From: Roseomonas sp. OT10
GTDB lineage: Bacteria; Pseudomonadota; Alphaproteobacteria; Acetobacterales; Acetobacteraceae
Direction of reading: 5' to 3'
Length of the DNA: 64,000 nt
NCBI RefSeq assembly: GCF_020991085.1
Contig: NZ_CP087719.1
Span: 1,880,001 to 1,944,000, forward strand
Part shown: one piece after another, positions 37,501-46,003 of the stretch
Layout of the letters: the number at the start of each line of letters is the position of its first letter
Position numbering within the stretch: position 1 is the first letter of the stretch
Program-made: the position numbers and the translations under genes
The notes under the pieces: generated by a model
What the model saw: only the letters and a program-made list of their open reading frames with translations
What the model was told of the DNA's origin: nothing
Databases searched by the model: none

Positions 37501-38072
37501 TCGAAGCGGCGCAGGCTCTCGATCTCGTCGCCGAATAGGTCCAGCCGCACGGGGCCGGGCTCGCCCGAGGGGTAGAGATCGATGATGCCGCCGCGCACGG
37601 CGTACTCGCCCGGCTCCATCACCGTGCCCGTGCGGCCGTAGCCGTTGGATTCGAGGAAGCGGGTCAGTTCCTCCGGCTTCACCCGGCCGTTGCGCGCGAG
37701 AGTCAGGCTGGCGCCGCGGAACACCCCGGCGGGCGGCACCTTCTGCACCAGCGCGTTGACCGTGGTCAGGACGATGCGGGGCACGGCCTCTGGCTCGACC
37801 AGCCGCGCCAGGGTGGCGACGCGCTCGGCCACGATCTCCGGATTGGGGGAGACGCGGTCATAGGGAAGGCAGTCCCAGGCGGGGAAGCGCAGCACCTCGA
37901 CGCCAGGGGCGAAGAAGCCCAGCGCCTCCGCCAGCCGCGCCATGCGGGCGTCGTCGCGGCAGACGTGCAGGAGCGGCTTGTCCGTCTCCGCGCGGCGGCG
38001 GGCCAGGAGCAGCGCGTCGAAGCCCTCCGGCGCGCCGTGCAGGGTGAGGCCCGTGGCCGTGGGCGCGTTCAA
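34488..38072 (-). CDS. mfd: Transcription-repair coupling factor Mfd
   Basis: Superfamily 2 DNA translocase that removes stalled RNA polymerase and recruits UvrA to transcribed-strand damage. The N-terminal UvrB-like domain starts at TLHGAPEGFDALL. The RNA polymerase-interaction module and the RecG-like motor follow, with Walker A GDVGFGKTEVALRAAF and Walker B VDEEQHFGV. The TRG motif region and C-terminal D7 domain are present. The start is the TTG at 38072, which overlaps the sdhE stop as TTGA. This gives 1194 aa. An ATG at 38129 is in frame but adds an Arg/Gly-rich tract inside sdhE. A Pro/Ala/Arg-rich tail ends the protein and overlaps the convergent hypothetical gene. Confidence 0.96.
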   Translation of the reverse strand: MNAPTATGLTLHGAPEGFDALLLARRRAETDKPLLHVCRDDARMARLAEALGFFAPGVEVLRFPAWDCLPYDRVSPNPEIVAERVATLARLVEPEAVPRIVLTTVNALVQKVPPAGVFRGASLTLARNGRVKPEELTRFLESNGYGRTGTVMEPGEYAVRGGIIDLYPSGEPGPVRLDLFGDEIESLRRFDPSTQRSAEALESLRIRPVGEVSLDPDSIAHFRTAYVDLFGAAATEDPLYVSVSAGRRHPGMEHWAGLFHESMAVLPDYLPSAEVSLDHQAEDVLAARMEMVEDHYEARRLPPRDGEVPYRPAPPRSLYLEKGGWDRMLARGPLARFSPFAGESGPDAGGRPGRLYSDVRASGGNVFAAYKEQAEVHAAQGRRPVLAAWTRGSRERLGNLLRENRIAAEAVEDWAAARKLAPGAVALAVVGVERGFVADGIALTGEQDLLGERIARPPRRRKRADQFIADATEIAEGDLVVHADHGIGRYDGLVTIEVNGAPHDCLRLIYEGNDRLFLPVENIEVLTRFGSESAGVALDKLGGASWQNRKAKAKQRIRDMAAQLIRTAAERKVQEGRAATPPEGAWDEFAARFPFAETEDQQRAIADVVEDLASGKPMDRLICGDVGFGKTEVALRAAFLVAMTGAQVAVVVPTTLLARQHFRTFSKRFEGLPFTVAQLSRLATAKEAAQTREGLKDGTVNVVVGTHALLAKGIEFADLGLVIVDEEQHFGVAHKERLKALKTDVHVLTLTATPIPRTLQLALSGVREMSVIATPPVDRLAVRTFIMPFDGVVIREAIQRERFRGGQIFCVVPRLEDMPKVSARLREIVPEARVIEAHGRLSATELERVMTEFGDGKHDILLATNIVESGLDMPAVNTLIIHRADMFGLAQLYQLRGRVGRGKQRGYAYLTWPPAHRLSAASQKRLEVMQTLDNLGAGFTLASHDLDIRGAGNLLGDEQSGQIREVGIELYQQMLEEAVQEVRSRGKRRREEEADTDWTPQINLGLPVLIPEGYVRDLPVRLGLYRRIGTLASEAEVEAMAAELVDRFGPLPAEVENLLQVVSIKRLCRETGVEKLDAGPKGVVLAFRKNRFANPGGLVNWVAAQKGMVKLRPDHKLALVREMELPDRVRAARDILAALATVVREGEEPGRGPTPAVLSFASPPAKPPAAPPARTISAPPGSTGRKGFPPARRR

Positions 38073-38389
38073 GCGGCGCCCCCGCTTCGTCGGGCCTCCG
38101 GCGGCACCCCGGCGCCCAGCCCGCCGCATTCCCGGGCCATGTGCTCCAGCATCGGCGTCGCATGCTCCGCCGGGATGGGACGGCGGCCTGAGAGCCAGTC
38201 CGCCAGGTCCACGTCCGGCAGCTCCAGCACCGACTCCAGCTCGTCCAGCTCGGCTTCGGAGAAGCCCGCGATCCGCTCTGCCACGAAACGCCCGATCATC
38301 AGGTCGGCCTCCCGCGTGCCGCGGTGCCAGGCCCGGAACAGCAGCCGCTTGCGGCGGGGCGGAAGGTCTTCGGGGGCGTCGCTGGGCAT
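38069..38389 (-). CDS. sdhE: Succinate dehydrogenase assembly factor SdhE-like (DUF339)
   Basis: Small helical protein of the SdhE/YgfY/Sdh5 family that helps attach FAD to the succinate dehydrogenase flavoprotein. The diagnostic RGxRExD motif reads RGTREADLMIGRF at about residues 23-35. A five-helix bundle is suggested by the remaining sequence. The ATG at 38389 starts MPSDAPEDLPPRRKRLLFRAW, giving 106 aa, longer than the E. coli protein because of a C-terminal tail. It overlaps the mfd TTG start. The sdhE-mfd pair next to recG is found in other Rhodospirillales. recG is divergent from it with 87 bp between the starts. Confidence 0.85.
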   Translation of the reverse strand: MPSDAPEDLPPRRKRLLFRAWHRGTREADLMIGRFVAERIAGFSEAELDELESVLELPDVDLADWLSGRRPIPAEHATPMLEHMARECGGLGAGVPPEARRSGGAA

Positions 38390-38476
38390 GGGTCTGGCCT
38401 GAGTTGGGGGCCGCGGGGAGCCGGGGCGGGGTTCGCCCTTCGTTCGTCCGCTGCCATATAAGCCCCGCATCCTGTC

Positions 38477-40546
38477 ATGTCAGCCCGCACGGACCCCCTG
38501 CTCTCCCCGCTCGCCGACCTCGTCGAACCCGGCCCCAAGGCCACGCGGCTGGCCGAGGCCGTGGGCGGCGGGCGGGTGGTGGATCTGCTCTTCCATCTGC
38601 CGGAACGATACGTGGACCGGCGCCGGGTGACCTCGCTGGACGAGGCGATGGATGGCGACATCGGCACCCTCTCCGTGACCGTGGTGGAGGTGGCGCCGCC
38701 GCCCAATGTCTCCCGCCCCTGGGTGGTGCGCTGCCGCTGCGGCGGCACGACGCTGGAGATCGCCGATTTCCGTCGCGGCCGCTGGGTGGGGGCGGAACTG
38801 GCGAAGCGCTTCCCGGCCGGCGCGGTGCGGACCGTGTCCGGCCGGCTCACCCAGTATGGCGGGCGCTGGCAGATGGCGGGGGCGGATTTCGTGTCCCCGC
38901 CGGATGAGATCCCGCCCCTGCAACCCGTCTGGCCGCTGGTGAAGGGGCTGACCGGGCGCGACGTGGCACGCGCCATGGACGCGGCGCTGGAACGGTTGGA
39001 GGAGGCGGTGGACTGGCAGGACCCCGCCCTGCTGCGGCAGCGGCGCTGGCCCGGCTTCGCCGCGGCGCTGCGCGCCTTGCAGGCGCCGGACTCCCTGCCT
39101 GGGCCGGAACCGGGCGACCGGCTCGCCTATGACGAGCTGCTGGCCGGGCAGCTCGCCATCGGGTTGGTGCGGCGGGCGGTGCAGCACCGGCCGGGGCGGT
39201 CGCTGACGGGCGACGGGGCCTTGCGGGAGAAGGCGCTGGCCGCCTTCGGGCACGCGCCGACCGGGGCGCAGTCGCGGGCGGTCGCGGAGATCGATGCCGA
39301 CCTCGCCGCGCCCCGCCGGATGCTGCGGCTGCTCCAGGGCGATGTCGGCTCCGGCAAGACCCTCGTCGCCCTCATGGCGATGCTGCGCGCCGTCGAGGCC
39401 GGGGCGCAGGCGGCGCTGATGGCCCCCACGGAGTTGCTGGCCCGGCAGCACCTGCGCACCTTCGCCAAGCTCGCCGGGGCGGCCGGGGTGCAGGTGGAGC
39501 TGCTGGCCGGCAGCGTGAAGGGCAAGGCGCGCTCCCGCGTGCTGCTGGGCCTGGCCAGCGGGGCGATCCCGCTGGTGGTGGGAACCCATGCGCTGTTCCA
39601 GGAGAAGGTGGCCTTCCGCGACCTGGCCCTGGTGGTGGTGGACGAGCAGCACCGCTTCGGCGTGTCGCAGCGGCTCATGCTCGCGGGCAAGGGCAGCGAG
39701 GCGGACATGCTGGTGATGACCGCGACCCCCATCCCGCGCACCCTTCTCCTCACCCAATGGGGCGAGATGGCCGTCTCCCGCCTCGACGAGCGCCCGGCCG
39801 GGCGCAAGCCGATCGTCACCCGCATCGTCTCGCGCGAGCGGCGGGAGGAAGTGCTGGCCGCGCTGCGCCGCGCCTTCGATTCGGGGCACCGCGCCTACTG
39901 GGTGGTCCGCGCCATCGAGGAGGGCGAGCAGCACGACAACGCCGCCGCCGAGACGACCTATGCCGCGCTGCGCGAGGTCTTCGGCGAGCGGGTCCGCCTC
40001 GCCCATGGCGCGCAGACGCTGGAGGCGCGCGAGGCCGCGCTGGGCGATTTCGCCGCCGGGCGGGCGCAGCTCCTTGTCGCGACCACGGTGGTCGAGGTGG
40101 GCGTGGACGTGCCCGAGGCGACCATCATGATCATCGAGCAGGCGGAGCGCTTCGGCCTCGCCGCCCTGCACCAGTTACGCGGCCGGGTCGGGCGCGGCGC
40201 GGCGCAGTCCTACTGCCTCCTCCTCCCCTCGGCCGAGCTGGCGGAGGGGGAGAAGCGCCGCCTCGCCGTGCTGCGCGACACGGAGGACGGCTTCGTCATC
40301 GCGGACGCCGACCTGGAGCACCGGGGCGGCGGCGACGCGCTGGGCACCCGGCAGGCGGGGCGGATCGGGCGCCGGCTGGTGGACCCGGAGCGCCATGCCG
40401 GGCTGGTCCGCGTGGCGCACCAGGACGCGGAGCTGCTGCTGCGGAAGGACCCGCGGCTCGATTCCACCCCCCGCGGGCTCGCGGCGCAGCGGCTGCTGCC
40501 GCTCTTCGGGCACGACCTGACGCTGGAACGGCTGGGCGCCGGGTAG
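38477..40546 (+). CDS. recG: ATP-dependent DNA helicase RecG
   Basis: Branch-migration helicase that reverses stalled forks and processes R-loops. The N-terminal wedge (OB-fold) covers about residues 1-170. The helicase core shows Walker A GDVGSGKTLVALMAML and the DEQH box VVVDEQHRFGV, with MTATPIPRT, LRGRVGRG and the C-terminal ADLEHRGGGDALGTRQAG. The length of 689 aa fits the family. It begins at the ATG at 38477, divergent from sdhE. The stop is followed by short tandem GC repeats and a 70-aa orphan gene. Confidence 0.96.
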   Translation: MSARTDPLLSPLADLVEPGPKATRLAEAVGGGRVVDLLFHLPERYVDRRRVTSLDEAMDGDIGTLSVTVVEVAPPPNVSRPWVVRCRCGGTTLEIADFRRGRWVGAELAKRFPAGAVRTVSGRLTQYGGRWQMAGADFVSPPDEIPPLQPVWPLVKGLTGRDVARAMDAALERLEEAVDWQDPALLRQRRWPGFAAALRALQAPDSLPGPEPGDRLAYDELLAGQLAIGLVRRAVQHRPGRSLTGDGALREKALAAFGHAPTGAQSRAVAEIDADLAAPRRMLRLLQGDVGSGKTLVALMAMLRAVEAGAQAALMAPTELLARQHLRTFAKLAGAAGVQVELLAGSVKGKARSRVLLGLASGAIPLVVGTHALFQEKVAFRDLALVVVDEQHRFGVSQRLMLAGKGSEADMLVMTATPIPRTLLLTQWGEMAVSRLDERPAGRKPIVTRIVSRERREEVLAALRRAFDSGHRAYWVVRAIEEGEQHDNAAAETTYAALREVFGERVRLAHGAQTLEAREAALGDFAAGRAQLLVATTVVEVGVDVPEATIMIIEQAERFGLAALHQLRGRVGRGAAQSYCLLLPSAELAEGEKRRLAVLRDTEDGFVIADADLEHRGGGDALGTRQAGRIGRRLVDPERHAGLVRVAHQDAELLLRKDPRLDSTPRGLAAQRLLPLFGHDLTLERLGAG

Positions 40547-40574
40547 GCGCCCGGGATAGGCGCCCGGGTAGGCG
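40544..40574. repeat. Short tandem GC repeat after recG
   Basis: The motif TAGGCGCCCGGG occurs at 40544-40555 and 40557-40568, followed by a partial third unit TAGGCG at 40569-40574. The first TAG is the recG stop codon. It is probably replication slippage at a GC-rich end. No function is suggested. Confidence 0.6.
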
Positions 40575-40629
40575 TTGGGGCCGGCGCCCGGTAAGCACGG
40601 CGGCCGAGGCATTCCCGGAGACGACCCCA

Positions 40630-40842
40630 ATGGCCAGCAAGCAGGCCTTCGCCGTGACCGTGTCCTACTACATGGGCGAGGAGCACCGCTTCTCCATGGC
40701 GGTGATCGTGGACATCAACAAGCAGAAGGCGGAGGCGCGCGCCGCGAAGACGGTCGCGGCCCGCGAGCCGGGCGCGCGGATCGGCAACGTCCTGGTCATG
40801 CCGCTGGACCTCGCCCGCATCCAGGAGGAGCTGCGGCGCTGA
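40630..40842 (+). CDS. Small hypothetical protein, 70 aa
   Basis: A 70-aa soluble protein starting at the ATG at 40630 (MASKQAFAVTVSYYMG). It is predicted to be a short beta-alpha fold with a helix containing NKQKAEARAAKTVAARE and a C-terminal PLDLARIQEELRR. There is no membrane segment or motif I can name. It sits between recG and an ABC transporter operon on the same strand. It looks like a genuine gene because its codon use matches its neighbours. The function is unknown. Confidence 0.6.
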   Translation: MASKQAFAVTVSYYMGEEHRFSMAVIVDINKQKAEARAAKTVAAREPGARIGNVLVMPLDLARIQEELRR

Positions 40843-40936
40843 GGCCGGCCCGGGACACACTCGGCAACGCGCCCGGGGCTTGCGTTGCGCCGGTCGCGGC
40901 GTAAACCCGGCGCGCGGTAACATTCGGGGTGCGGGC

Positions 40937-41701
40937 TTGTCCGGCGACAGCGCGGGTTTCATCGAGATCGAGCGCCTGACCAAGCGGTTCGGGAGCTTCA
41001 CCGCGGTCGACGACCTCTCCTTCTCCGTCCGGGCGGGCGAGGTGGTCGGCTTCCTGGGCCCGAACGGGGCCGGCAAATCCACCACGATGAAGATGCTGGC
41101 GGGCTTCGTGACCCCCACCGCCGGCACCGCCCGCATCCTGGGCCACGACGTGGTGGATGACCCAGTCGAGGCCCGGAAGCACCTCGGCTACCTGCCGGAG
41201 GGCGCGCCGACCTGGCCGGAGATGACCGTGCTCGGCTTCCTGCGCTTCGTGGCGCGGGTGCGCGGCTTCTCGGGCGGCGAGGCGCGCGACCGGGTGGCCC
41301 ATGCCATGGCGCTGACGACGCTGGAGGGCGTGCGGCTGCAGCCGATCGAGACCCTCTCCAAGGGCTTCAAGCGCCGGGTCGGCCTGGCCCAGGCGCTGCT
41401 GCACGACCCGCCGGTGCTGGTGCTGGACGAGCCGACGGACGGGCTGGACCCCAACCAGAAGCGCGAGGCGCGGGAGCTGCTGGTCCGCATGGCGCCGCAG
41501 AAGGCGATCCTGATCTCCACCCACCTGCTGGAGGAGGTCTCGGCCATCTGCACCCGGGCGGTGGTGATCGCCCAGGGGCGGATCGTGGCCGATTCCACCC
41601 CGGCCGATCTGGCCCGGCGCGGCCCCACCCTGGACGCCGTCTTCGCCGACCTGACCCTCACCCCCCTGATGGGGCCCGCACGCGGGGCGGAGGCCGCCTG
41701 A
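40937..41701 (+). CDS. ABC transporter ATP-binding protein (GldA-like)
   Basis: ATPase of an ABC-2 type exporter. Walker A is GPNGAGKST, the signature is LSKGFKRRVGLAQALL, Walker B is LVLDEPTDGLDPNQ and the switch His is in ISTHLLEE. The start is uncertain. A TTG at 40937 (LSGDSAGFIEIERLTKRFG) gives 254 aa and has GGGGTG upstream; a TTG at 40880 is also possible. Together with the next three genes it forms the arrangement seen in Gld-type transporters. The cargo is not known, and gliding is not implied by the presence of this operon outside Bacteroidetes. Confidence 0.9.
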   Translation: MSGDSAGFIEIERLTKRFGSFTAVDDLSFSVRAGEVVGFLGPNGAGKSTTMKMLAGFVTPTAGTARILGHDVVDDPVEARKHLGYLPEGAPTWPEMTVLGFLRFVARVRGFSGGEARDRVAHAMALTTLEGVRLQPIETLSKGFKRRVGLAQALLHDPPVLVLDEPTDGLDPNQKREARELLVRMAPQKAILISTHLLEEVSAICTRAVVIAQGRIVADSTPADLARRGPTLDAVFADLTLTPLMGPARGAEAA

Positions 41702-42432
41702 TGCGCAACGTCCTCGCCGTCACCGGCCGGGAGCTGTCCGGCTACTTCGCCACGCCCGTCGCCTATGTCTTCATCATCGTCTTCCTGGTGCTGTCGGGCA
41801 CGCTGACCTTCACGCTGGGCGGCTTCTTCTCGCGCGGCACCGCCGACCTGCAGCCCTTCTTCCAGTTCGTGCCCTGGCTGTTCCTGTTCCTCGTGCCCGC
41901 GCTGACCATGCGGCTCTGGGCGGAGGAGCGGCGGCAGGGGACGATCGAGCTGCTGCTGACCCTGCCCATCGCGCAGTGGCAGGCGGTGCTGGGCAAGTTC
42001 CTGGCCGCCTGGGCCTTCTGCGCCATCGCGCTCGCCCTGACCTTCCCGCTGGTCATCACCGTCAACATCCTGGGCAGCCCGGACAATGGCGTGATCGCGG
42101 CGGGCTATCTCGGCTGCCTGCTGGTGGCCGGGGCCTACCTCGCCATCGGCGCGGCGGTGTCGGCGCTGACCAAGAACCAGGTGATCGCCTTCGTGCTCGC
42201 GGTCGCGGTCTGCTTCCTCTTCGCCGCCGCCGGCTCGCCGGTGGTGGGCGAGTTCCTGGACCGCAACCTGCCGGCGCTCAGTGAGATCGCCCGCGGCCTC
42301 TCGGTGACCGACCGGCTGGCCGCCTTCTCCCGCGGGGTGGTCACCGCCCGCGACCTCGTCTTCTTCGCGACCTTCATCGGCTTCTGGCTCTTCGCGAACG
42401 CCGTCGCCGTGGACCACAGCAAGGCCGACTGA
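41701..42432 (+). CDS. ABC-2 type transporter permease (GldF-like)
   Basis: Membrane permease of the same transporter, 243 aa. Six hydrophobic segments are visible, the first at about residues 15-40 (YVFIIVFLVLSGTLTFTLGG) and the last near the C-terminus (FFATFIGFWLFANAV). It contains the ABC-2 permease pattern, with ERRQGTIELLLTLPI between the second and third spans. It starts one base after the ATPase gene stop region (shared G), so the two are coupled. It pairs with the ATPase to form the exporter core. Confidence 0.88.
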   Translation: MRNVLAVTGRELSGYFATPVAYVFIIVFLVLSGTLTFTLGGFFSRGTADLQPFFQFVPWLFLFLVPALTMRLWAEERRQGTIELLLTLPIAQWQAVLGKFLAAWAFCAIALALTFPLVITVNILGSPDNGVIAAGYLGCLLVAGAYLAIGAAVSALTKNQVIAFVLAVAVCFLFAAAGSPVVGEFLDRNLPALSEIARGLSVTDRLAAFSRGVVTARDLVFFATFIGFWLFANAVAVDHSKAD

Positions 42433-42435
42433 CCC

Positions 42436-44418
42436 GTGAGCGACGCGACCCTGCCTTCGCCTCAACCGGCTTCGCCGCCGGCCGCGCCCAAGCCCGCCCC
42501 GCGCCGCTTCTGGCTCTCGGCCGCCGCCCTCCTCGCCGCCGGCGCCCTGGCGGTCGGGCTCAACCTCATGGCCGACCGGCTGCTGCCGCGCGCCCGGCTC
42601 GACCTGACCCAGCAGCACCTCTACACGCTGAGCGACGGCACCCGGCAGGTGCTGGGCAACCTCTCCGACCCGATCACCCTGCGGCTCTTCTACTCCCGCC
42701 GCCTGGGCGCGACCGTGCCCGTCTTCGGCGCCTATGCCGACCGGGTGCGGGAGATGCTGGCCGAGTACGTGGCGCTCTCCAACGGCAGGCTGCGCCTGGA
42801 GGTGCTGGACCCCGAGCCGTTCAGCGAGACGGAGGACCGGGCGCTGGCCTATGGCCTCCAGGGCGTGCCGGTCGACCAGAATGGCGAGCAGGTCTATTTC
42901 GGCCTCGCGGGCGTGAACCAGGTGGATGCGGAGCGCACCATCCCCTTCTTCCAGCCGGACCGCGAGCGCTTCCTCGAATACGACCTGACCCGGCTGGTCT
43001 ACGAGCTGTCCAACCCGACGCGCCCGGTGGTCGGCGTGCTCTCCCCCCTGCCGCTGAACGGCGACCCGCGCGCGATGATGATGCGCATCCCCGGCGCCGG
43101 GCAGCCCTTCGCGGCCATGAACCAGCTGCGGCAGTTCTTCTCCATCCGCGACGTGGCGCTGGACGCGCAGGCGATCGACCCGGCCATCCAGGTGCTGATC
43201 GTGGCCCACCCCCAGGGCCTGTCCGACGCGACCCTCTACGCCATCGACCAGTTCGTCATGCGCGGCGGCAAGCTGCTCGCCCTGACCGACCCGCACAGCG
43301 AGGGGCAGGCCTCCCGCCCCTCCCCCACCGGCCAGCCGCCGGCCAGCACCGCCTCCTCCCTCGGCCGCCTGTTCGATGCCTGGGGCATCGTCGCCCCCTC
43401 CGAGCGGGTGGTGGCGGACCAGCGTGGGGCGTGGCGCGTGCGCGCCGGGCCGAACGACCGGGTGCAGGCGGTGGACTACCTCGCCTGGTTCAACGCCCAG
43501 GCCGACGGCCTGAACCGCCAGGACGTGGCGACGGCCGAGCTGAACCAGGTGACCTTCGCCTCGGCCGGCGAGGTCTCCGCCAAGCCGGGTGCGGCCATCG
43601 AGCTGACGCCGCTGGTGACCAGCAGCGACCGCGCCATGCTGGTGGACGCCGCCCGGGTGCGGGAGAATCCCGACCCCGCCCGCCTGCTCGCCGAGTTCCG
43701 CCCGGACGGGCAGCACCACGTCCTCGCCGCCCGGGTGCGCGGGATGCTGGCCAGCGCCTTCCCGGACGGGCCGCCGCCCGTCGCCGAGGGCACGACGCGG
43801 CCGGAGGGCTTCCCGGCGCATATCGCCCGCACCGCCGGCCCGGCCAACCTCGTCGTCATCAACGACAGCGACGTGCTGGAGGACCGCTTCTGGGTCCGCA
43901 CCCAGGATTTCTTCGGCCAGCAGGTGGCGACCCCCTTCAGCGACAACGGCGCGCTGCTCTCCAACCTGACCGACACGCTGGCGGGCGGGGATTCGCTGAT
44001 CTCGCTGCGCTCGCGCGGCGAATCCCTGCGCCCCTTCGACCTGGTGGAGGACATGCGCGGCCGGGCGGAGGCGCAGTACCGCCAGACGGAGCGCGAGCTG
44101 ACCCAGCGGCTGGAGGCGACGGAGCGCCGCCTGCGCGAGCTGCGCCAGGGCACGCCGCAGGGGCCTGGGGCAACCGGCGCCACGGCGCAGACGGTCATCA
44201 CCCCGGAGCAGCGCGCCGAGATCGACCGCGCGCGCGACGAGATCGTGGCCACGCGCCGCCAGCTCCGCGCCGTGCAGCTGGAGCTGCGGCGCGACATCGA
44301 GGGGCTGGAGCGCTGGCTGCGCATCGCCAACATCGCCGCCGTGCCGCTGCTGCTGACGGTCTTCGCCATCGGGCTCGCGGTGGTGCGGCAGCGGCGCCGC
44401 GCCGCCGCCCGGGCGTGA
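42436..44418 (+). CDS. GldG-like ABC transporter auxiliary protein
   Basis: A 660-aa protein of the ABC-type auxiliary family (DUF7088/GldG). A membrane span lies near residues 25-50 (RRFWLSAAALLAAGALAVGL) and another at the C-terminus (AVPLLLTVFAIGLAVV). The large part between them is extracytoplasmic. It has the GldG-type sequence RLDLTQQHLYTLSDGTRQVL and later IIVAHPQ-like loops (LIVAHPQGLSDATLYAIDQF). A helical region near the end (TQRLEATERRLRELRQG) may form a coiled coil. It begins with GTG 3 bp after the permease gene, in the same operon. The role is inferred from the operon. Confidence 0.86.
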   Translation: MSDATLPSPQPASPPAAPKPAPRRFWLSAAALLAAGALAVGLNLMADRLLPRARLDLTQQHLYTLSDGTRQVLGNLSDPITLRLFYSRRLGATVPVFGAYADRVREMLAEYVALSNGRLRLEVLDPEPFSETEDRALAYGLQGVPVDQNGEQVYFGLAGVNQVDAERTIPFFQPDRERFLEYDLTRLVYELSNPTRPVVGVLSPLPLNGDPRAMMMRIPGAGQPFAAMNQLRQFFSIRDVALDAQAIDPAIQVLIVAHPQGLSDATLYAIDQFVMRGGKLLALTDPHSEGQASRPSPTGQPPASTASSLGRLFDAWGIVAPSERVVADQRGAWRVRAGPNDRVQAVDYLAWFNAQADGLNRQDVATAELNQVTFASAGEVSAKPGAAIELTPLVTSSDRAMLVDAARVRENPDPARLLAEFRPDGQHHVLAARVRGMLASAFPDGPPPVAEGTTRPEGFPAHIARTAGPANLVVINDSDVLEDRFWVRTQDFFGQQVATPFSDNGALLSNLTDTLAGGDSLISLRSRGESLRPFDLVEDMRGRAEAQYRQTERELTQRLEATERRLRELRQGTPQGPGATGATAQTVITPEQRAEIDRARDEIVATRRQLRAVQLELRRDIEGLERWLRIANIAAVPLLLTVFAIGLAVVRQRRRAAARA

Positions 44419-44428
44419 GGAGGCGAGC

Positions 44429-45523
44429 ATGAGACGTCGCACCCTGGTCGGGCTGGGCGTCGCGGCCGCCGCCGCGGTGGGCGGCGCCGTCCTGCTGACC
44501 CCGCGGGAGGCCCCGCCCCCGCCGCCCTCCGCCGCGCAGCTCGCCTTCCCGGGGCTGGCGCAGCGCCTGGCCGGCGCCTCGCGCATCGAGATCCGGCGCG
44601 CGGACGCGACCCTGGTGCTGGAGCGCCAGGGCGCCCAGCCCGGCACGCCCGTCGCGGGCGAGACCTGGCTGCTGCCGGCGAAATCCGGCTACCCGGCGCG
44701 GGGCGAGCGGGTGCGGGAGATGCTGGTCGGGCTGACCGAGCTGCGCCTGACCGAGCGCCGCACCGCCAACCCGGAGCTGCTGGACCAGCTCGGCCTGGAG
44801 GACCCGGCGCGGCCGGGGGCGACCTCCATCCTGCTGCGCGTGCTGGACGCGGCCGGCGCGCCGATCGTGGAGCTGGTGACCGGGCGCCGGCGCGTCCGCA
44901 CCCAGGGCGACGTGCCGGAGAGCATCTATGTCCGCCGCCCGGCCGAGACCCAGGCCTGGCTGGCGGAGGGGCGGCTGCCGCTGGACACCGACCCGCAGCT
45001 CTGGATCGACCGCGACCTGGCCAACCTCCCGCGCGAGCGGGTGCAGCGCGTCGCCGTCACCCGGGGCGAGGCGCGGCTGGAGCTGGCGCGCGAGGGCGAG
45101 ACGCTGCGCATCGTCTCCCCCGCCGACGCGCCGCCCGCCGACGAGATCGCGCTGGACGAGATCGGACGCGGCTTCGAGTTCCTGACCTTCCAGGACGTGA
45201 AGCGCGAGGCGGAGCTGGGCGGCGAGGCGGTGGGCGAGGCGGTCTTCACCCTGACGGACAACCTGGCCGTCACCGTGCGCACCAGCCGCGAGGGCGAGGC
45301 CGTCTGGGTGCGGCTGGCGGCGGCCGGCGACGACGAGGCGGCGCGGCTGAACGCGCGTTGGCGCGGCTGGGCCTATCAGCTCGGCGCCTGGAAGGAGAAG
45401 GCCTTCGCGCCGCGGCTGGAGGATCTGAAGGCGCGCGAGCGGAACGCGCCCCCGCCGGGGGCGGTGCCCGGCCTGCCCGGAGGGCCGGCGGTGGAGGCTC
45501 CTGCCGCCCCGCCCGCGCGGTGA
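44429..45523 (+). CDS. DUF4340-family protein of the Gld-like operon
   Basis: A 364-aa protein matching the DUF4340 type, with an N-terminal membrane anchor or signal (LVGLGVAAAAAVGGAVLLT) and a beta-rich exported body. It has the typical repeats of this family, for example LPAKSGYPARGERVREMLVGL and later WIDRDLANLPRERVQRVAV. The C-terminus is rich in Pro, Gly and Ala. It is 10 bp after the GldG-like gene and its stop overlaps the Nudix GTG start. DUF4340 proteins are found beside GldFG-type transporters in many bacteria, suggesting a helper on the outer face of the membrane. Confidence 0.82.
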   Translation: MRRRTLVGLGVAAAAAVGGAVLLTPREAPPPPPSAAQLAFPGLAQRLAGASRIEIRRADATLVLERQGAQPGTPVAGETWLLPAKSGYPARGERVREMLVGLTELRLTERRTANPELLDQLGLEDPARPGATSILLRVLDAAGAPIVELVTGRRRVRTQGDVPESIYVRRPAETQAWLAEGRLPLDTDPQLWIDRDLANLPRERVQRVAVTRGEARLELAREGETLRIVSPADAPPADEIALDEIGRGFEFLTFQDVKREAELGGEAVGEAVFTLTDNLAVTVRTSREGEAVWVRLAAAGDDEAARLNARWRGWAYQLGAWKEKAFAPRLEDLKARERNAPPPGAVPGLPGGPAVEAPAAPPAR

Positions 45524-45960
45524 CGTCGCGCGAGTATCCGGACCGGCCCTGGATCGGCATCGGCTGCATCGTCTTCCGAGGCGAGGAAGTGCTGCTGGTG
45601 CGCCGGGGGAAGCCGCCCCGGATGGGGGAGTGGTCCATCCCGGGCGGGGCCCAGGAGCTGGGCGAGACCGCGGAGGACACCGCGCGCCGCGAGCTGCGCG
45701 AGGAGGCGGGCGTGGAGGTCGGGCCACTCGCCGTTGCCGTGGTGGTGGACGCGATCACCCGGGACGAGGCCGGGCGAGCGCGGTTCCACTACACGATCCT
45801 GGATTTCTGCGCGGAATGGGTGTCGGGCGAGCCCCGACCGGGTGGGGACGTGACCGAGGCGCGATTCTTCATCCCGGAGGAGTGGGCGACGCTAGGGTTG
45901 TGGGAGGAGGCGGTGCGGGCGATCGTGATGGCTAGAACAAGGCGAAAGTCAATGATCTGA
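45520..45960 (+). CDS. Nudix hydrolase
   Basis: A 146-aa Nudix pyrophosphohydrolase. The Nudix box is complete (GGAQELGETAEDTARREL then REEAGVEV), matching Gx5Ex7REUxEExGU. It begins with a GTG that overlaps the DUF4340 stop. The substrate cannot be told from the sequence; short Nudix proteins of this type act on nucleotide derivatives or mRNA caps. The last codons (MARTRRKSMI) have AT-rich codon choice unlike the rest, suggesting that the 3' end was altered by insertion of the adjacent AT-rich islet. Confidence 0.87.
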   Translation: MTSREYPDRPWIGIGCIVFRGEEVLLVRRGKPPRMGEWSIPGGAQELGETAEDTARRELREEAGVEVGPLAVAVVVDAITRDEAGRARFHYTILDFCAEWVSGEPRPGGDVTEARFFIPEEWATLGLWEEAVRAIVMARTRRKSMI

Positions 45961-46003
45961 ATTAGGTTTGCAGTCACTCCGTCATAGCTTAAGCAGTAAC
46001 ACG

